Shown: positions 46,211-54,878 of the stretch, piece by piece
How positions within the stretch are numbered: position 1 is the first letter of the stretch
How the letters are laid out: each line of letters starts with the position of its first letter
Assembly: GCF_003432385.1 (NCBI RefSeq)
Contig: NZ_CP031841.1
Coordinates: 1,116,001 to 1,180,000, forward strand
DNA from: Breoghania sp. L-A4
GTDB lineage: Bacteria; Pseudomonadota; Alphaproteobacteria; Rhizobiales; Stappiaceae
Reading direction: 5' to 3'
Length of the DNA stretch: 64,000 bases
Program-made: the position numbers and the translations under genes
Notes under the pieces: generated by a model
What the model was told of the DNA's origin: nothing
What the model saw: only the letters and a program-made list of their open reading frames with translations
Databases searched by the model: none

Positions 46211-46956
46211 ATGATTGACGTCGACATCCGCGATGGCGTGCAGACCATCCGCATGAACCGGCCCGAAAAGAAGAACGCGCTCACCCGCGCCATGTACGAT
46301 CTCATGGCCGGCGCGCTGGAGGCCGCCGACGCCTCCGGCGATATCCGCGTCAGCCTGATCTGCGGCGTGCCGGGCGCCTTTTCGGCCGGCAACGACATCG
46401 GCGACTTCTTGCAGGTCGCCATGACCGGGGAGGGTCTGGGCACCTCGGTGATCCGGTTTCTCAAGGCCATCGCCGCCTCGAAAACCCCCGTGGTCGCCGC
46501 CGTCGACGGGCTGGCGATCGGCGTCGGCACGACGATGCTTCTGCATTGCGACATGGTGTTCTGCAGCCCGCGCTCGAGCTTCCGCACGCCGTTCCTCGAT
46601 CTCGGGCTGGTGCCCGAAGCCGCCTCAAGCCTGATCGCGCCGGGCCTGATGGGCCACGCCCGCGCCTTCGAGCTTCTGTGCCTGGGGCGGGCTTTGACGC
46701 CGCGCGGGCGCGCGAGGCGGGTATCGTCAATCACGTGGTGGACGAGGACGCGCTGGAGGCGCAGGCCATGGCCTGCGCGCAAGCCATCGCTGCCAAACCG
46801 GCCGAGGCGCTGACGATCGCCCGCACCTTCATGCGCGGCGACACCGACGCGATCCTCAAACGCATCGACGCGGAAGCCGAGGCGTTTCGCGACCGGTTGG
46901 GATCGGACGAAGCCAAGGCGGCGTTTCAGGCCTTCATGGGCAAGGCCAAGGGCTGA
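46211..46956 (+). CDS. Enoyl-CoA hydratase/isomerase (frameshift at 46689-46691)
   Basis: Crotonase-fold protein, reconstructed to 248 residues, hydrating enoyl-CoA. MNRPEKKNALTRAMYDLM, oxyanion-hole segments GAFSAGNDIGDFLQ and DGLAIGVGTTMLLHCDMVF, and LDLGLVPEAASSL are intact. A missing G in the GGG at 46689-46691 separates CLGR from GFDAARAREAGIVNHVVDED and the C-terminal helices. GAGGAGGA lies upstream of the ATG. Located 43 bases after the acyl-CoA dehydrogenase gene. Confidence 0.9.
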
Positions 46957-47045
46957 GCGCTCACTCCCTCTCCCTCAGGGAGAGGTGACCGTGACCAGCG
47001 CCCCCAAAACCGGGCGCGGCACGCAAGACAGGAACGGAGCATCGC

Positions 47046-47908
47046 ATGACCCTGAGCGGAAAGACCCTGTTCATCACCGGCGCCTCGCGCGGCATCGGTC
47101 TGGCGATCGGCCTGCGCGCCGCGCGCGACGGCGCCAATGTGGCGATTGCGGCCAAGACCGCCGAGCCGCATCCGAAACTCGAAGGCACCATCTATACCGC
47201 CGCCGAGGCCATCGAGAAGGCCGGCGGCAAGGCGCTGCCGCTGGTGGTCGACGTGCGTGACGAGGAGGCGGTGAAGGCGGCGCTCGCCAAGACGGCCGAA
47301 GTCTTCGGCGGTATCGACATTCTCGTCAACAACGCCTCCGCGATCCAGCTCACGCCGCTTCAGCAGACCGACATGAAGCGGTTCGATCTGATGCACCAGA
47401 TCAACACCCGCGGCACCATGGTGTGCTGCAAGCACGCCATTCCGTATCTGGAGAAGGCTGAGAACCCGCACATCATCACCCTGTCGCCGCCGCTGGACAT
47501 GAACCCCAAATGGTTCGCTGGCCACATGCCCTATTCCATCGCCAAATACGGCATGAGCCTGGTGGTGCTGGGGCTGGCGGGCGAGCTGCGCTCCAAGAAG
47601 ATCGCCGTCAACGCGCTGTGGCCGCGCACGACGATCGCCACGGCGGCGGTAAAGAACCTGCTCGGCGGCGACAAGATGATGCAGGCCAGCCGCACGCCGG
47701 AGATCCTCGCCGATGCCGCCCACATGATCTTCGAGCAGCCCTCGGACAGCTTCACCGGCAATTTCCTGATCGACGACACCTTCATGTCCGAGCATGGGGT
47801 GACCGATTTCGACCGCTACCGCGTCGACCCTCGGTCGGCCTGATGCGCGATTTCTTCGTCCCCGACGACAGCGTCCCGCCGGTGGATCTGGGGCCCGTGA
47901 AGGGGTAG
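47046..47908 (+). CDS. SDR-family oxidoreductase, HSDL2-like (frameshift at 47828-47830)
   Basis: Short-chain dehydrogenase of the HSDL2-like (SDR_c9) group. FITGASRGIGLAIGL, the NNAS motif (DILVNNASAIQ), and Tyr-x3-Lys in MPYSIAKYGMS. The raw frame stops at 47843 after YRVDPRSA. One extra C in the CCC at 47828-47830 instead gives YRVDPSVGLMRDFFVPDD and ends at 47908, the usual C-terminus of the family, for 287 residues. It follows the beta-oxidation genes and may act on a hydroxyacyl or related intermediate. Confidence 0.88.
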
Positions 47909-47913
47909 GGGCT

Positions 47914-48360
47914 GTGAGCGACCGGACCGCGACAAGCTGCACCGAAGCACCCGTGACGGGCCGTTGCTATTGCGGCGTCACGACCTTTCACGCGTCCGCG
48001 CCGCCGAGCTTCGTTGCCTATTGCCACTGCGCGGACTGCCGGCGTGTCACGGGCGCGCCGGTTGCGGCGTTTGCGGCTTTCCGCTGCGAAGAGGTGACGT
48101 TCGCGCCCGACGAGGGGCGCGTCGTCAACACCAACCCGGGAGTCACGCGCAGCTTCTGCGGCAGCTGCGGCTCGCCTCTCGCGGGCCGCTACGACTATCT
48201 GCCCGGCATGGTCTATATCGGCGTGGGATTGCTTGACCAGGCGGATGCGTATCCGCCCGCGCGTCATGCGCATGCGGGCGAAAAACTGGCCTGGCTGCAC
48301 ATTACCGATGATCTGGAGCGGGACGTGGGCTCGGCCCGCGATCATCTTGGCCCGCGCTGA
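47914..48360 (+). CDS. GFA-family (CENP-V/GFA) zinc protein
   Basis: A 148-residue protein of the GFA family named for glutathione-dependent formaldehyde-activating enzyme. The zinc cysteines are all present: GRCYCGVTTF, YCHCADCRRVTG and SFCGSCGSPLAG. GTG start at 47914, 6 bases after the reconstructed end of the SDR gene, so co-transcription is likely. Most members have no tested activity. Confidence 0.88.
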   Translation: MSDRTATSCTEAPVTGRCYCGVTTFHASAPPSFVAYCHCADCRRVTGAPVAAFAAFRCEEVTFAPDEGRVVNTNPGVTRSFCGSCGSPLAGRYDYLPGMVYIGVGLLDQADAYPPARHAHAGEKLAWLHITDDLERDVGSARDHLGPR

Positions 48361-48367
48361 TGCCGCT

Positions 48368-48915
48368 TTACATGTCTTGAGCCCGCACGCGCAGCCGCTC
48401 CAGCGTGCGGGAAAAGATCGCCGGATCGTCGGCCGCGCGGGCCAGCACCAGCGCGCCCTGGATGCCGCCGACGATCTCCTCGGCGAGGCCTGTCGCATCC
48501 GCGTTGCCGGTGCGGGCGAGGGCGCCCTCCAGCGCGTCTGTCCAGCGGGCGAAATAGCCGGCGATGGCGCCTCTGAAGCGGTCGCGCGTGTCGCAAAGCG
48601 CGAACGCGCCGACGAGGCACACCCGGCGGCCGGAGTGAAAATAGGTCTCCACCGCGTCGAACATGGCGCTGATGCCGTCCGCGCCGCCAGTCTCCAGCAG
48701 CGCGAAGACGTTGGCCTCGAACCAGCCGTCGATCTCGGCCAGAACCGCTTCGGCCATCTCGTCCTTCCCGCCGGGAAAGAAGTGATACAGGCTGCCCTTG
48801 CCGAGCCCGCTGGCCGACCCCAGGCGCGTCAGCGACGCGCCCTCATAGCCGTGCTCGCGAAACACCTCCGCGAGCCTGGGATCACATCGGCGCGTTCGGT
48901 GATCAGGCGGGGCAT
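48368..48915 (-). CDS. TetR/AcrR-family repressor (frameshift at 48878-48880)
   Basis: Reconstructed to about 182 residues. The ATG at 48915 opens MPRLITERADVIP, and one extra base in the GGG at 48878-48880 joins it to LAEVFREHGYEGASLTRLGS, completing the TetR HTH (LGSASGLGKGSLYHFFPGGK). The C-terminal ligand domain (VFALLETGGADGISAMFDAV) resembles YxaF/LmrA-type regulators. It lies directly after the DUF1348 gene, which carries a palindromic operator in its promoter, so it probably represses that gene. Confidence 0.85.
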
Positions 48916-48936
48916 GGGGTTACAGCCCCAGCGCGC

Positions 48937-49386
48937 TCAGGCCGGGATGGTCGTCCGGGCGGGGCCCTGCGGCCAGCGGAATTTCCGTTCGTGCTCGGCG
49001 ATCGCCAGATCGTTGATGCTGGCGTGGCGCTGGCGCATCAATCCGTCCCCGGAAAACTCCCAGTTCTCGTTGCCGTAGGAGCGGAACCAGCGGCCGTCAT
49101 CGTCGTGCCACTCGTAGGCGAAGCGCACGGCGATGCGGTTGCCGGCATGCGCCCAGACCTCCTTGATCAGCCGGTAGTCCTGCTCCTTGCGCCACTTCTC
49201 GGTGAGAAACGCGACGATCTCCGCCCGGCCGGTGAGAAACCTGTCGCGGTTGCGCCAGGTGCTGTCGAGTGTGTAGGCGAGCGACACGCGTTCGGGATCG
49301 CGGGTGTTCCACGCATCCTCCGCCGCGCGCGCCTTCTGCGCGGCACTGGCATCGTCGAACGGCGGCAGGGGCGGGCGCGCTGTCAT
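48937..49386 (-). CDS. DUF1348 / NTF2-like protein
   Basis: A 149-residue single-domain protein of the SnoaL/NTF2-like fold, DUF1348 family ([20 protein letters not shown] then [20 protein letters not shown] and [20 protein letters not shown]). A cone-shaped fold that binds small hydrophobic molecules; catalytic role unassigned. GAGG precedes the ATG at 49386. Located 22 bases upstream of the TetR gene, forming a probable two-gene autoregulated operon. Confidence 0.87.
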   Translation of the reverse strand: MTARPPLPPFDDASAAQKARAAEDAWNTRDPERVSLAYTLDSTWRNRDRFLTGRAEIVAFLTEKWRKEQDYRLIKEVWAHAGNRIAVRFAYEWHDDDGRWFRSYGNENWEFSGDGLMRQRHASINDLAIAEHERKFRWPQGPARTTIPA

Positions 49387-49400
49387 GAAAAACCTCAACT

Positions 49401-49434
49401 GTACCGATTGGTCTAGTATTGTACCTATCGGTAC
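49401..49434 (-). promoter_or_regulatory. TetR-type operator over the DUF1348 promoter
   Basis: Perfect 8-bp inverted arms GTACCGAT (49401-49408) and ATCGGTAC (49427-49434), with internal half-sites GGTCTAG and TACCTAT. On the minus strand a TACAAT -10-like hexamer lies inside and TTGACT at about 49449-49454 upstream; the spacing between them (about 21) is long. Position and symmetry point to repression by the TetR protein encoded downstream. Confidence 0.7.
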
Positions 49435-49570
49435 AGAGCCAGCGAGTCAACCGCGCTGTGGCGTCCCGGGCGCGGTACCCCGGTGGTGCGCCGCGGATCC
49501 GGAACGATCCCGCATGCGTTAGGCGAACCGAAACGCTCTCCCTCCATCCTGCGCGCAACAGGGAGAGCGC

Positions 49571-50086
49571 ATGTCCAGGATCATCACCTTCAAGCCCCGG
49601 CGCGGCAAACCGGGCAAGGGCTTGCGCGCCCGGATCAAATCCGCCGTTGTCATCGTGATCGGTATCGGCGTGGCCGCCTACCATGTGATGGGGGAGGGCC
49701 CGGTGGCTGCCGGGCTCGGCGCGGTCTCCGTTGCGCCTGTCGTGGCCTACGGCCATTGCTCCGGACCCATCCGCGTCAACTGCGTGGTGGACGGCGACAC
49801 GCTGTGGAGCGGCGGCGTGAAAATCCGCGTCGCCGACATCGACACGCCGGAGGTCGGCCGCCCGCGCTGCGCGGCGGAAAAGGCGCTCGGCGACCGCGCC
49901 ACCAGCCGCATGATCGAGCTGGTCAACGCCGGCCCGTTCCGGATGCGGGCGTGGCCGGGCCGCGACGAGGACCGCTACGGCCGCAAGCTCCGCGTGCTGA
50001 TGCGCGACGGCCGCTCGCTCGGCGACACGCTGGTGGCCGAAGGCCTCGCCCGCCCCTGGACCGGCCGCCGCCAGCCGTGGTGCTGA
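49571..50086 (+). CDS. Thermonuclease (SNase)-family nuclease, membrane-anchored or secreted
   Basis: A 171-residue protein with a basic N-terminus and a hydrophobic segment at about residues 24-42 (SAVVIVIGIGVAAYHVMG), then an SNase domain: NCVVDGDTLWSGGVKIRVAD, IDTPEVGRPRCAAEKALGDR and DRYGRKLRVLMRDGRSLGD. Calcium-dependent nucleic-acid hydrolysis in the envelope or outside is expected. The conserved catalytic Arg/Asp positions are retained. Confidence 0.87.
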   Translation: MSRIITFKPRRGKPGKGLRARIKSAVVIVIGIGVAAYHVMGEGPVAAGLGAVSVAPVVAYGHCSGPIRVNCVVDGDTLWSGGVKIRVADIDTPEVGRPRCAAEKALGDRATSRMIELVNAGPFRMRAWPGRDEDRYGRKLRVLMRDGRSLGDTLVAEGLARPWTGRRQPWC

Positions 50087-50098
50087 GGTGTTCTCCCG

Positions 50099-50153
50099 AT
50101 GTCATCCCGGACGCGCTGCAGCACGCAGTGCTGCCGCGCAGATCCGGGACCCA
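50099..50153. repeat. Dispersed GTCATCCCGG-type palindrome
   Basis: Copy of the repeat family seen at 25.5-25.8 kb (TGTCATCCCGGACG ... ATCCGGGACCCAG). It separates the nuclease gene from the recombinase region. Its GGGACCCAG end is the same sequence that the IS110 bridge RNA matches, so it is another potential target site. Confidence 0.65.
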
Positions 50154-50287
50154 GCGCTAGACTTGCCGAAGGCGCCGTACGCGCGGCCAGCGCAAATGGC
50201 CGAGGCGCATTGCAGGCACCCGTCTGACAGCAATTGATTAAGCGCGGGCCGCTATCCCTGATATGTCAAATATACTGAGGGGACATC

Positions 50288-51238
50288 ATGGGGGCGTTCG
50301 ATCTCGCGGCGCAGTGCGCGCGGTTCGTGGATTATTGCCGGGACATAAAATCGCTGTCGTCCAACACGCTGGATGCCTATGCGCAGGATCTCACGGAGTT
50401 TCGTGTCTTTGTCGGGCTGCAGACGGAGCGCGATTTTTCCGGCGAACTGATGGGCGCCTATGTGCGCTGGCTGCGCGAGGAGAGGGAATTGAGCCCGGCG
50501 ACCGTGCGGCGGCGGATCGCCTGCCTGAAGGCATTCTTCAAGTGGGCGAAGGAAGGCCGGGCGCTGCCGCGGTCGCCGTTTGACGACACCGCAATCGTGG
50601 TGCGCATCCCCAAGCGCCTGCCGCGCGCCCTGTCGCGCCAGCAGGTGCGTGAGGTCGCCGGCGCCGTGGGAGCTGGGCCCGATCGGGCCATGGCGGAGGC
50701 CGGCGGCGCCGGGCAAGACCCATGCGACTGGCGCGCGACCACCTATCTCGCCGTGTGCCTGATGCTGGCCACCGGCATCCGGGTCGGCGAGTTGACGGCG
50801 ATCCGGTTGAAGGATCTCGATCCCGACTGCACGATCATCAATGTGTCGGGCAAGGGCTCGCGCGACCGCACGGTGTTTCTGGCCAATGCGGGGCTGTCGG
50901 CGGCGCTGCGCGCCTATGTCGGCCGCCGCATGCGCCTGGTGGTGCCCGACGATCTGCTGCTGCGCAACGCGCGCGGCCGGCCGCTGACGCCGCAGGCCTT
51001 GCGCATCCGGCTGCGCAAGCTTGGCGAGGGGCTCGCCTTCTCCCAGCGCCTGACCCCGCACCGCTTCCGCCACACCGCGGCGACGATCCTGCTCGAGGAG
51101 GGCATCGACATCCGCTACGTGCAGCGGCTCCTGGGCCACTCGACCATCTCGACAACGGAAATCTACACCCACGTGACCGACATCAGCCTCCGCCAAGCCC
51201 TCGAACGCGCGGACGTGGTGGCACGGGTGGGGGTATGA
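50288..51238 (+). CDS. Tyrosine recombinase, candidate invertase of the adjacent cassette
   Basis: A 316-residue XerC/D-size tyrosine recombinase. N-terminal SAM-like domain (LSSNTLDAYAQDLTEFRVF, LSPATVRRRIACLKAFFKWA). The catalytic set is complete: Arg in TGIRVGELTAIRL, Lys in GKGSRDRTVFL, HxxR in LTPHRFRHTAATILL, His in LLGHSTISTTEIY and the Tyr nucleophile in the same stretch. High GC like the chromosome. It is not the housekeeping XerC/D pattern. It ends 16 bases before the left copy of a 22-bp inverted repeat that brackets the next two genes, so it is the obvious enzyme for inverting them. Confidence 0.9.
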   Translation: MGAFDLAAQCARFVDYCRDIKSLSSNTLDAYAQDLTEFRVFVGLQTERDFSGELMGAYVRWLREERELSPATVRRRIACLKAFFKWAKEGRALPRSPFDDTAIVVRIPKRLPRALSRQQVREVAGAVGAGPDRAMAEAGGAGQDPCDWRATTYLAVCLMLATGIRVGELTAIRLKDLDPDCTIINVSGKGSRDRTVFLANAGLSAALRAYVGRRMRLVVPDDLLLRNARGRPLTPQALRIRLRKLGEGLAFSQRLTPHRFRHTAATILLEEGIDIRYVQRLLGHSTISTTEIYTHVTDISLRQALERADVVARVGV

Positions 51239-51254
51239 GGAGGAAGAAACATTG

Positions 51255-51276
51255 ATAACTCGGAATTATGGGTATG
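51255..51276 (+). repeat. Left inverted repeat / candidate crossover site
   Basis: 22 bp, exactly repeated in reverse at 53357-53378. It contains ATAA-CTCGGAA-TTAT: short inverted arms around a 7-bp asymmetric spacer, the form of a tyrosine-recombinase core site. The ATG of the downstream gene (51268) is inside it, and the shared GGTATG gives both cassette proteins the start Met-Gly-Met. Confidence 0.8.
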
Positions 51277-52107
51277 CAAAAAGCTTCAGCGTCAGCTTCC
51301 ACTGGGCAAGCCTTTGCATCATCAGACTGGTTGATTAATCACTATCTATCCAAGTCCCCTCAAGTATTGCGCTATGTTGCATCGTTGCCGATATTCCCTG
51401 GAGACCGCGTACTGGATCTTGGGTGTGGCATTGGTTTCTATATGGAATACTTCCTGAGAATGGTTGGAACTGCCGGGAAAGTCGTTGGCCTGGATCACGA
51501 TCCCGAATTAACGTCGATCGCAAGGGAAAATCTCCAAAGGGGCTTCTTTGACAACTGGGAAATTGTGAATAGCGACATATTTCAGTTCGCTAAAAATTTT
51601 AAATACTTCAATAAAATCATACTATTTAATTGCCTTTCTTATCAGGAAAATCTAAAGTCAACAATAGAACATTTGTATCAGAACCTTTCGGCGGGTTCCT
51701 TGTTAATTATTAAGGATTTCGACATGACTACATCAGTCTACAATCCGATTGATAAAAGACTGCATGGCGAGTTGATCGAGGCTGTAAGGAAAGAGCTTAT
51801 TGTTCGTCCGACTGGGAAAATAAACAAATTTGTTGGTGGCGCATTGCACGGTATTTCAAATGAGATCTCCGGTGCGAAATCCTGTAGCTCTATTTGGTCA
51901 TACATCAATACGCATCCATTTTCCAGGCAACAAATTCAGTTCATGAGGGAAACACACGCAAATTCGGTCGAGATGGCTCATGGCCACTGTTCTGACGAAG
52001 TTATTCGCTACATAAGCTCTCAGTTCATCGACGAGGATGCGTTTTTTTACGAAGCTCAGGCGTCATCATTTGTGGAAAACGAACACTTGGTCATACTGCC
52101 GGCATAG
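51268..52107 (+). CDS. SAM-dependent methyltransferase, cassette gene A
   Basis: A 279-residue protein with a Rossmann methyltransferase core: VLDLGCGIGFYMEYFLRMVG (motif I), VVGLDHDPELTSIARENLQR, IILFNCLSYQENL and SLLIIKDFDMT. The C-terminal 120 residues (AHGHCSDEVIRYISSQFIDE) are not recognised. The coding DNA is AT-rich, unlike the upstream recombinase gene. It is in the currently 'forward' orientation behind the recombinase. AGGAGG at 51238-51243 lies too far (24 bases) for a classical ribosome site, so the start may depend on the repeat itself. Substrate unknown. Confidence 0.75.
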   Translation: MGMQKASASASTGQAFASSDWLINHYLSKSPQVLRYVASLPIFPGDRVLDLGCGIGFYMEYFLRMVGTAGKVVGLDHDPELTSIARENLQRGFFDNWEIVNSDIFQFAKNFKYFNKIILFNCLSYQENLKSTIEHLYQNLSAGSLLIIKDFDMTTSVYNPIDKRLHGELIEAVRKELIVRPTGKINKFVGGALHGISNEISGAKSCSSIWSYINTHPFSRQQIQFMRETHANSVEMAHGHCSDEVIRYISSQFIDEDAFFYEAQASSFVENEHLVILPA

Positions 52108-53365
52108 CGGCGGCAGACCGGGCCAGGTAATTTGCCTTTTTGTAGAAGGGAACAGCTTCTTTGGAAAAAGGAGCTGATGCTGTCTTTTTAAAAAGATGGC
52201 TTAACACGAAAGCAAGAATTGCTGCGGGATTAAAAACATGCGCGAGCCAAGATAGGGGGAGGCTTAAGAGGCTAATTATGTCAACTATTCCTGACCTTCC
52301 AAGTTTGTGAATTCGGTTTTCAAACAGGGAGTTTAGAATTAGTTTTGTACTTTCCTCATCGAGTTCATGGCGCAGGTGCCACACCTCCTTCTCCAAATCA
52401 AAAATGTCCGATGAGGCCTCAACGCAACTGTGATATTTGTCCTTGAAGCGGTGCCATGCACCATCCCCATTTCTTATTGTTTGGATGTTTGTTGGACTAA
52501 GACGTATCAGCTTTCTCGACACATCGCGACCCAACTGCCAGTCCAGAAATCTCATGAAAATGGCGGGCGAATAGAGCATTGCCTTCACGAAGACGGGATT
52601 GTCCTCGCTCCCAATGTTTATTTCGCCGTATGAATACCTGATCCGCTCAGAATTCACCGTTATGACGGGAGCGTAGTTTTGATAGCAATAATCCTGCCAG
52701 GCTCGGTAGTACGATTTGTAGAAGGCGGAGGATAAGTCCTCGGCGAGGTTATTGCTGTCCATCCATTTATAGAACTCGAGCGATCCAATATAACTATAGG
52801 AATTGTAGAATTGCCGTACAAAACCAGCTCCATTTTCTAAATTCGATCGGTAGATGGGATTGTCAAGCAGGGATAATGTCTCTAACAAAAAACGATCATG
52901 ACCGATATCGAAGCGAGACGAGTCTCTTGTAACAAGCGGATTTATCCGGGCAATGCTCTCCACTCTTTTGAGATATTTGTCTTCTTTTAGGTGGGCGTAT
53001 TCTTTGGTTGCATAGCTAAAGCCTTTTTCAAGCATCGTTCCCGAATCGTTAGCACCCCACCCGCAGAGATTGACGATGCCTAATTCGAGTAACTGTTTAA
53101 ACTGGTCGCTCGTGACAACTTGCTGAACGACTAGCATGTTACGCCTGTTAGCAAAGCTTAGAATGTTTTCAATTGGTATGAAAATCTTATCGAAATACAA
53201 GCAAAGCAATTTAATATTATTCAGGTGGAATATCGCTTCGCTTTTGGCATTTATCTCTTCTGGCGATGCGTGATGGAGGTAATACGGTGTCATATGGCTC
53301 AGTTCATTGTAGAGAGCACATTTTCGACCGGCGATGTGATCTGTCATCAATGGGCTCATACCCAT
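52091..53365 (-). CDS. Unknown protein with C-terminal hydrophobic segment, cassette gene B
   Basis: A 424-residue AT-rich gene product with no family that I recognise. It starts MGMSPLMTDHIAGRKCALYN from the right copy of the inverted repeat. The body is helical and rich in Tyr/Asn (FYNSYSYIGSLEFYKWMDSN, KSYYRAWQDYCYQNY). About residues 355-395 contain one or two hydrophobic segments (DIISLLSLPLSWLAHVFNPA then AILAFVLSHLF), suggesting membrane association. Convergent with gene A, sharing 17 bp at the 3' ends. No Shine-Dalgarno lies outside the repeat, so it is probably silent in this orientation. Confidence 0.65.
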   Translation of the reverse strand: MGMSPLMTDHIAGRKCALYNELSHMTPYYLHHASPEEINAKSEAIFHLNNIKLLCLYFDKIFIPIENILSFANRRNMLVVQQVVTSDQFKQLLELGIVNLCGWGANDSGTMLEKGFSYATKEYAHLKEDKYLKRVESIARINPLVTRDSSRFDIGHDRFLLETLSLLDNPIYRSNLENGAGFVRQFYNSYSYIGSLEFYKWMDSNNLAEDLSSAFYKSYYRAWQDYCYQNYAPVITVNSERIRYSYGEINIGSEDNPVFVKAMLYSPAIFMRFLDWQLGRDVSRKLIRLSPTNIQTIRNGDGAWHRFKDKYHSCVEASSDIFDLEKEVWHLRHELDEESTKLILNSLFENRIHKLGRSGIVDIISLLSLPLSWLAHVFNPAAILAFVLSHLFKKTASAPFSKEAVPFYKKANYLARSAAAMPAV

Positions 53366-53378
53366 AATTCCGAGTTAT
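53357..53378 (-). repeat. Right inverted repeat / candidate crossover site
   Basis: Exact reverse complement of 51255-51276. In this copy the base outside the arm is C, giving CATAA-CTCGGAA-TTATG with perfect 5-bp arms; the left copy has G there. It contains the start codon of cassette gene B. Confidence 0.8.
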
Positions 53379-53572
53379 GTGAAATAAATTTGGATAGGTA
53401 CCGTAAGGTTAGATTTGGATGTTGACAACAAAAAAACTTGCTGCTCTGTCCGGCTTTTTTGTGATCGCGGGGGAGTGGAGGGGGCTATTTGTGGCCTCTC
53501 AGGAGGTTGTCCCTTCGGGCCGGGCCGAGGAGCCCTGAGTTACCAAGCTTCAGCGCTTCGCGCAGGACCCGA

Positions 53573-53725
53573 ATGAACATTCACAAGAATGCCCGTCTGG
53601 CACCTTTGCGTCGAGAGGAAATGGCTCTGGCGGTCATCGAGTGCTGTCGTTCGAAGGCCCAGGTGAAGCGGGTCTATGGCGTCTTGGCCAAGATTGCTGC
53701 CCAGTGGGGCAAGCGCAAAAGCTAG
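53573..53725 (+). pseudogene. N-terminal fragment of an IS481-family transposase
   Basis: 50 codons starting MNIHKNARLAPLRREEMALA, then VIECCRSKAQVKRVYGVLAK, the conserved HTH start of IS481-type transposases, ending in a stop after KIAAQWGKRKS. The catalytic DDE domain is absent. The preceding GGAGGTTGTCCCTTCGG-like DNA (about 53500-53520) may be the element's left end. Remnant next to the invertible cassette. Confidence 0.7.
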
Positions 53726-53729
53726 CAGT

Positions 53730-54600
53730 TTATCTCTCGCAAACCTGCCGCGTAACCGGAATGTCTCCGATTTCGCTGCCGTCCTTGCGCAGATAGAGGT
53801 GCGTGATCACCGCACCTGCGTCGATGATGTCAATTAGACCATCAAGGGTGCAGTTATGCTGTTGTACCTTCACGCGCATGCCCGCGGACAAGAAATCCAT
53901 AGGCGGATCCATCTCGTAGATATATTTCAGTTCCGCGTCTTGTGCCTCAATCCGCAGCAAGGTCGTCGTCTTGTCTACTACCCGCGGTGTTGTTACTTGT
54001 GCAGCCATTGTCGTGAGGGTGCGGTCGAGCAACGCCTGGTTGAAGGCGCCCGCCGCTGCTGCCGCCTCAACGCGGCGTATCCCTTCGACCTGCGCATAAT
54101 TCGAAAGGCTCATGCCCGCGGTAAGCAAGACGAAACCTGAAGCGACGCCAAGGCCGCCTGTCAGTAGGGGGATCGTCGGCACGCGGTTGACCGATACCTC
54201 GCTCTTCGAGGCGCTCAGTAGTAGCCCATAAGTTCGCTATCGGAATAAAGCCTAGCGCGCCCATCCGGCCATGCCCATAGGCGTCACGTGAGCGCGCGGC
54301 GGAGATACGCGCCAGAAAGAACCCGCCAAACATTGAGGCGAGCATTTCAAGGCCGATGATGATCCAGAAGAAGCCGCCGATAATCGACTGCACGATTAAG
54401 TCCATTCCGATGAAAGTCACAGCGGACACGCAGAGGAAAATCAGGCCTGACAAAGCGAAGTAAGTGGCGCGCATTATCTCGGTGACTGATCGATCGGTAA
54501 CGCCACCGATGATCCCGCCAAGAATCACGAAGCCATAGCTAAGTGCGCGTACCTGATCGTCCGGAATTTCTGAATACTGCAAAGCAAGTTCTTCAAGCAC
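53730..54600 (-). CDS. Membrane protein with four helices (frameshift at 54225-54227)
   Basis: Two frames join into about 289 residues. The upstream part has helices (YGFVILGGIIGGVTD, ATYFALSGLIFLCVSAVTFI, QSIIGGFFWIIIGLEMLASM), then SRDAYGHGRMGALGFIPIAN. Removing one G at the GGG (54225-54227) leads to LLLSASKSEVSVNRVPTIPL and LLTGGLGVASGFVLLTAGMS, then a periplasmic tail with Cys near the end (QHNCTLDGLI, TRQVCER). The GHGR...FIPIANLWLLL region is known from alphaproteobacterial membrane proteins without assigned function. Confidence 0.65.
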
Positions 54601-54878
54601 GCTTTTCTCCCGGGAATGGATTTTTCATTGGACGTTTCGTTGCGCACCGTTTGTCGAGAATTTGTAGGATTTGCAGCGATGTCATTTCTTCAATCCATTG
54701 CGAAATTTAGATGCTCGGCTATGATATGAAAAATTCAATATAGACTGAAGTTGCTCTGAGTTAGGAAATTTTAGTTCCGATTTTTGTTGAGCTAAATCAT
54801 CATTGCCGAATTGATATCATAAAATACACTGAGAATTATGCTTCACGCTTTAAAGCGGAATACGCCCACTTCCCCCCC

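Larger units (their letters stand above)
51255..53378. other. Candidate invertible two-gene cassette (2124 bp)
   Basis: Segment bounded by a perfect 22-bp inverted repeat, carrying two convergent genes with overlapping 3' ends (52091-52107). Both start codons are in the repeats, so inversion would place either ORF, in frame and with the same first codons, immediately downstream of the recombinase gene. The DNA inside is far more AT-rich than the recombinase gene. The right repeat faces DNA with no gene, only an IS481 remnant. The prediction of inversion is inference from this layout. Confidence 0.72.

Noticed and set aside
50288-51238. Recombinase as the housekeeping XerC or XerD
   Set aside because: Motif context and gene neighbourhood differ from chromosomal xerC/xerD, and matching inverted sites flank the adjacent cassette. 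Still, only a phylogeny would settle it.
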